Shown here: positions 57,359-64,000 of the stretch, one piece after another
How positions within the stretch are numbered: the stretch's first letter is position 1
How the letters are laid out: the number at the start of each line of letters is the position of its first letter
Source: Parastagonospora avenae f. sp. tritici 18332-5
Taxonomy: Eukaryota; Ascomycota; Dothideomycetes; Pleosporales; Phaeosphaeriaceae
Direction of reading: 5' to 3'
DNA: 64,000 nucleotides
NCBI GenBank assembly: GCA_022559985.1
Contig: JAFJTR010000032.1
Coordinates: forward strand, 186,001 to 250,000
The notes under the pieces: generated by a model
Database searches by the model: none
Told to the model about the DNA's origin: nothing
Seen by the model: the letters and a program-made list of their open reading frames with translations, nothing else
Program-made: the position numbers and the translations under genes

Positions 57359-59675
57359 TCAACCCGGAGGTGGGCCTGGAGGCGGGTGCAAATGCGGATG
57401 TATGCCGGGCACTGATTGAGGATCTATCAGGTTGCCCATGTCGCCCCAGTTCCAGTCGTTTATGTTACTAATCGTAAAGTCCATGAAGTTCATCTGCGTG
57501 CCCCGTTCGTAGCGCGTGTTTGGATATGGGCCGTGCCCTTGGTTTGGCTCAGCATAGAATTGAGCAGAAACATTGTCGGTGAACATGTATGCGCCGCTAT
57601 TTGTGGTAGATTGGTGATAGGGGAAAGGAACAACATCTTGTGGTTGCTGTTGACTATTCGGTCGTGCTGGTTCCTGCTCGCTATTGGGATTGTCTTCTGG
57701 TTTGCGTTCCATGACGGGCGTTTGAGAGCCCAGTGATTCTGCCATGGAATGTAGCTCAGGGATAATGGAGGCAAATTTCGCAATCGTGCCGGGCATGTAG
57801 GGGTTTCGCATGTGACGTTGCGCCAGATCTGCCAGCTGTGAGAGCAGTACCTTTGACTCTGACAGGTCGGTGCCAGCCATCTTGTTGAGACAGACGAGGT
57901 CGAGCACAAGCACAGAGCTGGCTGCAAGGGTGTACCAGACGTCCCACCATGTGGTGTCATTGAATCTTCCAATGGCCTCGAGCCGTAATAAAATCCGAGC
58001 TAATGCCTTGCCAGATTCGGAACATGAGTCGGCCATGGCAGTGAGGGCTGCATTCGAGGAGTCCTTGCCGTCTCGTGAAAAAATGGAAGCGCGCGCAAGC
58101 AGCGCTGCTCGACACAGCACGATGACTGTATAGTGGTACTTGCCGTGCAGCAGGAGTAAAGGTCGCTGGAAAGCCGGTGGTGCAGTACTAAGCGCGTCCA
58201 TGCGCAAGTGCTGAGGGAGAGTGTCCTGCCACCGCTCCATGTCGCGCAAGACTGCGGCCGCAGGCGATAGTGGTCCGACGTACGACTCTTCAGTGGATTT
58301 GGCGCGGATGGTCTTGGGGGCACGGCATGCAGACCCAAGATGCACCACCAAGCGGTTGAACCACTTGCAGTAGTCTGGTGGGCAGTAGCTCGCCATGCCG
58401 ATGATGCGCTCGTTGGGGCAGCTGATTTTGGATCCCGGGTGCTCGATGGCGCTCGGGCGGTCGTACGAAGAGACCTGAATCTGCTCGAATGCGTACAGCG
58501 TCCACCACAGGCGCTTCCGCAGCTCTCTTGCCAGCGGCGTCTGCAGCGTGCTGACCTTGTCCTGGTGCAGGCCAATCGCAAAGGCTACGCGCACCGCCGT
58601 TCCCGTCAAGTTCCAACAGGCATCGCGGTGGTTGGTGTTGTGGAGGTGCATGGCGGCGAGCATCATAGCCTCGACCGCCATGACGCTCGAGGTGAAGATG
58701 ACGACGGGGAGGAGGCTCTGTACACGCCGCCACCACAGGCGCTCCTGCTCCTCGGGAAACGTGACACGCGCCACGCGGCGGGCAAGCAGCAGCACACACA
58801 GAAAGCTACACAGCCACGCAGGATCGGCGGCGCTGGGACTCGCGACCCATCCTTCGTAGGCTTCGCGGAACGAGGCCTCGTGCAGTACGGGGAAGTCGGG
58901 GTTGATGTGGTCAAAATATGCGCCGATGAGCGATTCGAGGCTGGGGGTGGTCTCGGGCACGGAGGAGGTGCGGCGGTCGGCGGGCGAGTTGTGGTCGATA
59001 TTGGACGTTGCGCTGGGCGTGGAGAGGGTGTGCGGGTCGCTGTCGCCCTCAATGGGCTCCGAATCGGCTGCATTCCTCCCAAACAATACAAATTCGCGGA
59101 CGGGGCCCCCGCCCACCAGCGTGCGCAGCTTTAGATGGAACGAAAAGGAGCTCGCGGGGCCGATGTACTGCACCTGTCCTTGCTGGTCGGGCAGGAGCGA
59201 CAATGAGTCCTCGCCCTCCCGGTCGCTGCTGCTCTTGTGGCCATCGCTGCTCTCCGCAATGGCAGAGTCTGGCAGCGGGATGCCCAGCGAATTGCCCAGC
59301 TCGCGCATCTCGTCCATGTTGGACACATCGGCTTCCGGCAAGAGGCCCTTCACCAGCGACTCGAGCAGCGCAAGGCGGTTGCCCAGGCCCTCGACGCTGC
59401 CATAGAGGCGCTTCTTGCGGGGCTGCGTCTGTTGCGTGTACCACGTCAGTGTTTGCATCCAGAGAGGCGGACATGTACGCCCTACGCACCGTCAGACACT
59501 CGATGTTGTGCACGATGCAGTAGCGACACGCATCTTGGCCGGGCTGCTTGTTGCACTTCTGCTTGCGCGACTTGCACTTGTCACATGACGTTTCGGTGCG
59601 TTTCCGCTTGTCGAGCGGGACTCTGCGCGAGGCACTCGAACTCGTGCCCGTGGGCGTCGTCGCCGTTGTCATCAT
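57359..59675 (-). CDS. Zn(II)2Cys6 transcription factor, probable cluster regulator
   Basis: Two exons, 59675-59490 and 59428-57359, over a 61 bp intron, give 751 residues. The binuclear cluster is complete: Cys31, 34, 41, 50, 53 and 60 (CDKC, KQKC, DAC-RYC, IEC), followed by a basic linker (RKKRLYGS) and a short coiled coil (VEGLGNRLALLESLVKGLL) for dimerisation. The fungal-specific middle domain is clear around LIGAYFDHINPDFPVLHEASF and LRKRLWWTLYAFEQ. The tail is Pro/Gln-rich with an acidic/aromatic NINDWNWGDMGN, a likely activation region. It lies between the dehydrogenase and the racemase-like gene, so control of this cluster is the natural inference. A CCG-N2-CGG element sits in its own promoter. 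Confidence 0.94.
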
Positions 59676-60076
59676 GGCTCAGAGGGCTATGTCGGACAGA
59701 CGTTTAGCGAGGCGGCATAGGTGGGCGTGGCAAGGCGTGGGTCAGTGGAGGGGCATGGAGAGCATGGCGACGGGCGCGCAGAAGCATCAGAGACCGGAAT
59801 AAGAGTACCGAGTAGAGGCGCAGAATTGGAATTGGCTATTCACACCGAACGGCGCAGATGGCAGAGCTTACTCGCAACATTGAGCACTGTGACTTGTAAG
59901 TGCAAGCACATACCTACTCGAGAGCACGTACGGGCCCTCCAGACGGGCCCGGCCTAGTCCCGCCACAAATCATCGTCTCCTGTCCCTTGGAGCTGTCTGT
60001 CCAGTGCCCGCGTCGCCATGTGGTCCCGGCTCTTCGTGTGCCGGCGTGGGTGCTTCCAACGGTCCCCATGCCAATA
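59676..60076. other. Promoter of the Zn(II)2Cys6 regulator
   Basis: 401 bp between the regulator start and the racemase-like gene end. It holds one CCG-N2-CGG element; no gene. Confidence 0.5.
59845..59852. promoter_or_regulatory. CCG-N2-CGG element 3
   Basis: CCGAACGG, 170 bp upstream of the regulator ATG, the same spacing as the two elements in the transporter/oxidase promoter. Suggests autoregulation if it is the factor's site. Confidence 0.3.
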
Positions 60077-60882
60077 TTAATATTCTTCCAACAGACGCCC
60101 AAATCCTCTCAGCTGGTCACCTATCCCGTGGCTCCTATATGCCCACCAGACTGTTGCTGTGTTAATAGCAATCACCGGTTTGTTCAGCTCTATCTCCATC
60201 TCCGCCGCTACTTTAGCACAGAACAGATTTGTCCCCGCCTGAATCAGGGCATCGACATCTGGCCCGTCGACTTTGCGGAACGCCTCCTTGAGCACTTCGG
60301 GCTGCACGTCTGCGATCGCCTTTGCTGTGCTGCATTTCAGCCCGTGGATTGCTGCAACTTCGAAGCCGCATTCGGTCATGTACGCCTTGACCTGCTCGTC
60401 ACCCAAGGACTGGTACGGCGTGATTATCCCTATGCGCCGGGCCCCCAGCTTCCCCAGCGCAGCATTGACCGCCTGGGCGCCTGTTGTAATGTCCAGCCCG
60501 CCCGAGAGGTCTTTCATTAGAGCTTCAAATTTCGCTGCTCCTTCCTTTCCACCCCAAAACGTCTCGGACGACATGCCCATGACTGTACCATGACTCGTGA
60601 GCATATTTTGCTGCCATCAGGCCTGCTTACTCACTTACCCATGAAGTCAGGCTGTGCCGTCATTACATTCTCAACTGCATTGCCAATTTCTTTACGCAGA
60701 TCGATCATGAATTGCTCAAATTTCGCGTCACTGTCCAGCACGGGGTCTCTGATGAGGATGCGCCCGCTGTGCCATGAAATGCCCGGCACCAGCATTTGCC
60801 CGTATTCCGCTTCGACGGCGACATTGGTCGAAGGCAGAATGACTGCAAACGAGCCGCGCGGCGCGAAGTGATAGTTTGGCAT
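60077..60882 (-). CDS. Arylmalonate decarboxylase/maleate isomerase-like protein (Asp/Glu racemase superfamily)
   Basis: Two exons, 60882-60639 and 60582-60077, over a 56 bp intron, give 249 residues. Features of this superfamily are the opening AVILPSTNVAVEAEYGQM, the first-lobe loop DFMVMGMSSETFWGG, GARRIGIITPYQSLGDEQ, and the second-lobe VDALIQAGTNLFCAKVAAEME with KPVIAINTATVWWA. Members isomerise maleate, racemise amino acids or hydantoins, or decarboxylate arylmalonates using one or two Cys. Here the first-lobe position reads GMS and the second GTN, so neither canonical Cys is present; a Cys lies four residues after the second site. It may therefore run a different reaction or be a binding protein. 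It is next to the regulator. Confidence 0.85.
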
Positions 60883-63181
60883 CTACGCACATTAGTTTTG
60901 GTTCATCGTTCGAGGCTCGCATGCTCACATTTCCAGTGTGCGGTACACGGGACCCTTTTAACTTCTTCGCCAGGACTGTATCGCAGCCACTGCTAGGTAC
61001 TACGAGACTAATGCCGTGGTCAAAGGCCTACATGCCTACGCAAGCACATGCAAGTCTCGTACGTGTCGGGTTCGCATAGCTGTTGCCCGCTCCCGTCAAT
61101 ATGGCTAGCGGTCGGATCACTGTACCGCATTTGCGGGTGCTGGCTTCCGATAGCTTCCAATCTGACAGGTCGGACTCCGCGGACTGAGACATGATCGTTC
61201 GATGCACTGATTGATACGCGTGTAGAAATGCAGAAACGTCAACAAATCACATCGGGTCGAGCAAACAAGACTGTGATATATGGTCCGATCACGTGTTTGT
61301 CACAGCTGCACTACTTGCAGGGGTCTTGCACCGATACGGACGACATACCACAAAGATCCGCCTGCCCACGAATCTCCCACTGTCGACACGCAATCAAACA
61401 CATAGCTAGATACATAGCATACTACTGATCCGTTGGAAAAGAGTACCACCTCACAGGGATAGAGTACCAGACGTGAGACATTACGATCAGACCGCGGACG
61501 AACGAAGACCACACTTCTTCGTTCTACTTCATCATTCCTCCGCCTCATCCAGGCATGGATCAACAAATGCAGTGCCATCACATGGCTACTGCCTAGGTTC
61601 AATACCGGGCCACGAAGGCTATCGCAGTGGTGATCCATCCCTGTGCTCAGAGCTGTCCAAACTGTCCATTGTTTCCCAGCCATGACATAGGATCCCATGG
61701 TATCCGACGACCTATTCGGACCTTGTTGTGCTTCGCAAGAGCACTATTGCTTGTCTCCGCGGGAATCGCAGACCGAAAGATCGCCATTTTCCCACGTAGG
61801 TGCTGGCAGATGACTTCACAAAGTTTACGCGGCCATGATCACATTACGAATGTGGGGAGGTACACGATTGTCGGTCAATAACCGCTTGGTGATGCCGACG
61901 GTGAGGCACTTCAGCGTCGGCTGTCTGCATACTGACCTCAGGCGACGTTTTGTGACATCTTGAAGCCCAATGGACCTTGACAGTCTCAACTGCGGCAGTC
62001 GAAGGCAGCGAGATACGACCGACGCTGCTGGCATCAACCAAACCATATTAGGTACTTGTCGAGCAGTTTTCCCAAGTCTTGGTAGACGACAGCATGCACA
62101 ATGCCGTAGTCGCGGCCGGGGAAGCTGCGGAGGGTAGGTCTGTGTGGGAATTGCATCGCATCTTGAAGCAAATGCCGTCCACATCCAATCTAAAGTGACA
62201 GCGTCACGGGTATCTCGAAGACATTCTGATTACTTGCATCTGACTAAGACGCCGAAGTCACTGCCATGTTGCTGGTCCGGCCAATGTCGGTCAAGCAGAA
62301 TTGAGCAATCAGAATGTTGCGCTTTCCCTCCGATTGAAATAAGGTTTCGCATCAACGTCGTTCCTCAAGCTCGCGACATCATCGGCCGACCCATCCTTGC
62401 TTCGTCTTCAGTCTCTCCAACCGCATCATAATATCTGTCGGTAAGAGATGCACATGTCGGCGATAGATCCAGTGCCAAGAATCCCGATGTTGCCGTTTCC
62501 GCAGCTCCTCTGTCTTCCATTCGCCGGCGCAGCGTGCCCTCCATTCACCCTTCGCTTCTCTAAACGACGACGTGCGTACTAGCCTTTGAATGTCGGTTGC
62601 GTCTTTCCAGACCGATATGCCACCTGCGCGGTGTAAGCAGTGCACGTCGGCATCATGCATACACCTACTTGCAAGCGAAGCTACACTACAACGTATTCTG
62701 GCGGATGCATTCTTCCGATATACAAGCGCGGCTTCTGATAGGATGTATCGCTCCGGAGAACCCACAAAAGCCGCGACGAGCTTCTTCACGCTCAACCTAC
62801 ATCCGCCATTGCAGCATACTACCGACGCCTCGGGTACACGTGGTAGACCCAACATTAGTTTCTGAGCAGGTTGTGGTAGAGCGATGCGTACCCTGATTTA
62901 CCCACACTTAACCTCTTTGCGGCATCGAGGCGCAAGCGCATGTTGTACTGCCGACTTTGCTTCCCTGCTGCCAGGCGGAGTGTGCAATACGCTACGAAGG
63001 GTTGATCATTTCAGACACGGCAGGCAATGAAAACAACTTGTACCTAGGGTACCTCTTGGCTACCCGCTGCATACTTCACCGCTGCGTTAGAACCGCATGT
63101 AGACGTACTGACGATTGCGTACCAAACTTTGACGCCTTCCATTCACAACTTTGATAACCAGCTTCAACACACACTACTTCC
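60883..63181. other. Gene-poor region inside the putative cluster
   Basis: 2.3 kb. The longest frame is on the reverse strand at 62379-62855, 158 codons, with no known motif. Nothing supported; it may hold a degraded gene. The right end includes the promoter of the FAD monooxygenase. Confidence 0.45.
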
Positions 63182-64000
63182 ATGAAAGAGTTGGGACAGA
63201 TGGCCGCGCCCGATTTCAACATTGCCATTGTCGGTGCAGGCATTGGCGGTCTGGCTCTTGCAATCGGTCTCAACCACCTCAATGTTCCTTACACACTGTA
63301 TGAAGCGACAACCGCTTTCTCAGCGGTCGGTGCTGGTGTGGGCCTAGGACCCAATGCTCTCAGCGCCATGGACATGATCGACAGCCGCTTTCGCGAAATG
63401 TACATGAAGATAGCGACTGGCAATTTGAGGCCAGAAAAAAGGCATATGATGATGGAGGCTATGCGGTTGGAGGTCGGTCTTGGAGAGGGAGAGAGCTGGT
63501 GGGGTCAAGGCGGATGGGGAGCAGACTATTTTGAGCGGACCGGTGCGCACAGGAAGGATCTCTTGGACATTATGACGAGCTTCATCAAGAAAGACGCCGT
63601 ACGATTCAACAAGAGGGTGAAGTCAGTCGTGCAGCAGAACAATGCCGTAAAGATAGTCTTCGAGGACGGCGAGATCGCTCATCATGTGGCAGTCGTTGGC
63701 AGCGACGGCGTCAAAGGATTCACTCGACGACTCGTCCTCCAGGAGCGGTATCCAGAATGCGTCCCGGCGCAATATACAGGGAAGTATGTCTACCGTGCGA
63801 TAATACCCATGGACGAGTCAAAGGAGATATTAGGAGACCTCGCTACAGACGCCAAGATGTACATGAGCAAAGACTGCAACCTATCCACATATCCCATCAG
63901 CTACGGCAAAGAGTTGAATGTTGTCGCATTCAAGCGCGATCCTTCGCCCTGGACCCATCCCGACACAACCCAACAAGTCTCACGCGAAGAGATGATCAAC
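63182..64000 (+). CDS. FAD-dependent aromatic-ring monooxygenase, C-terminus beyond right edge
   Basis: The frame is open from the ATG at 63182 through the window end, 273 codons. The N-terminus has the dinucleotide motif IAIVGAGIGGLALA (Gly18, Gly20, Gly23), then YTLYEATTAFSAVGAGVGLGPNA, the RKDLLD segment and VAVVGSDGVKGFTRR, the DG and GD-like signatures of class A flavin hydroxylases such as salicylate hydroxylase. These enzymes hydroxylate (and sometimes open) aromatic or heteroaromatic rings with NAD(P)H and oxygen. A second ATG at 63200 (MAAPDF) is possible. It is the last visible member of the catabolic run; whether the cluster continues cannot be seen. Confidence 0.92.
   Translation, partial: MKELGQMAAPDFNIAIVGAGIGGLALAIGLNHLNVPYTLYEATTAFSAVGAGVGLGPNALSAMDMIDSRFREMYMKIATGNLRPEKRHMMMEAMRLEVGLGEGESWWGQGGWGADYFERTGAHRKDLLDIMTSFIKKDAVRFNKRVKSVVQQNNAVKIVFEDGEIAHHVAVVGSDGVKGFTRRLVLQERYPECVPAQYTGKYVYRAIIPMDESKEILGDLATDAKMYMSKDCNLSTYPISYGKELNVVAFKRDPSPWTHPDTTQQVSREEMIN

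Noticed and set aside
62379..62855. 158-codon reverse frame within the cluster gap
   Set aside because: No motif and Cys/Arg-rich, consistent with chance; transposase or relic could not be supported.
50271..64000. Secondary-metabolite biosynthetic cluster
   Set aside because: No PKS, NRPS, terpene synthase or DMATS gene is present in the window; the enzymes fit degradation better.
1..64000. CRISPR arrays, rRNA genes, intact transposons
   Set aside because: None seen: no regularly spaced repeats, no 5S or rDNA-like sequence, no transposase or reverse-transcriptase motifs in any frame inspected.

Overview
This looks like nuclear DNA of a filamentous ascomycete (Pezizomycotina), most probably a dothideomycete. 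Genes lie on both strands without operons. Introns are mostly 49-130 bp with GT-AG ends. The families are typical of moulds: HET, a 2EXR/DUF7730-like protein, a Zn(II)2Cys6 regulator, Kin4/KfsA, GMC oxidoreductase and NCS1 permease. The class is an inference; no rDNA or other marker is present. About 30 protein genes and one altered tRNA gene can be supported.

Left part (1-15 kb): a HET-domain gene runs off the left edge, followed by a small PPPY-motif protein, eIF3m, UMP/CMP kinase with a mitochondrial/membrane-like leader, a 2EXR/DUF7730-like protein, a Ser/Pro-rich protein, a SWIM zinc-finger protein and a small bZIP factor. Much of 9.4-11.4, 12.9-14.4 and 15.1-18.2 kb holds no recognisable gene.

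Centre (18-49 kb): this is a dense housekeeping block. It holds an ArfGAP with UBA and NPF motifs, a glycine-rich membrane protein, two J-domain proteins (one ER-type), a PRA1/Yip3 protein only 26 bp from the next gene, FKBP12, the mitochondrial peptidase Cym1, a taxilin-like coiled coil, nitronate monooxygenase, a Kin4-like kinase, an amino-acid permease, a damaged tRNA-Gln(CTG), an aldo-keto reductase and a small protein with an N-myristoylation motif. A 3.9 kb gene-empty stretch lies at 40.4-44.3 kb.

Right part (50-64 kb): a run of six genes reads like a catabolic cluster. It comprises a Fur-type NCS1 transporter and a GMC alcohol oxidase sharing a 478 bp divergent promoter, an aldehyde dehydrogenase, a Zn(II)2Cys6 regulator, an arylmalonate-decarboxylase/maleate-isomerase-like protein without the canonical cysteines, and an FAD monooxygenase cut by the right edge. 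Together they suggest uptake of a small (hetero)cyclic alcohol, oxidation through aldehyde to acid, ring hydroxylation, and processing of a dicarboxylate. CCG-N2-CGG elements occur in the transporter/oxidase promoter (two) and the regulator promoter (one). I found no described fungal pathway that matches this exact set; the substrate is unknown.

Several gene models were assembled by hand from exons that are open only after splicing, so the intron coordinates are predictions that fit frame and consensus rather than observed transcripts.
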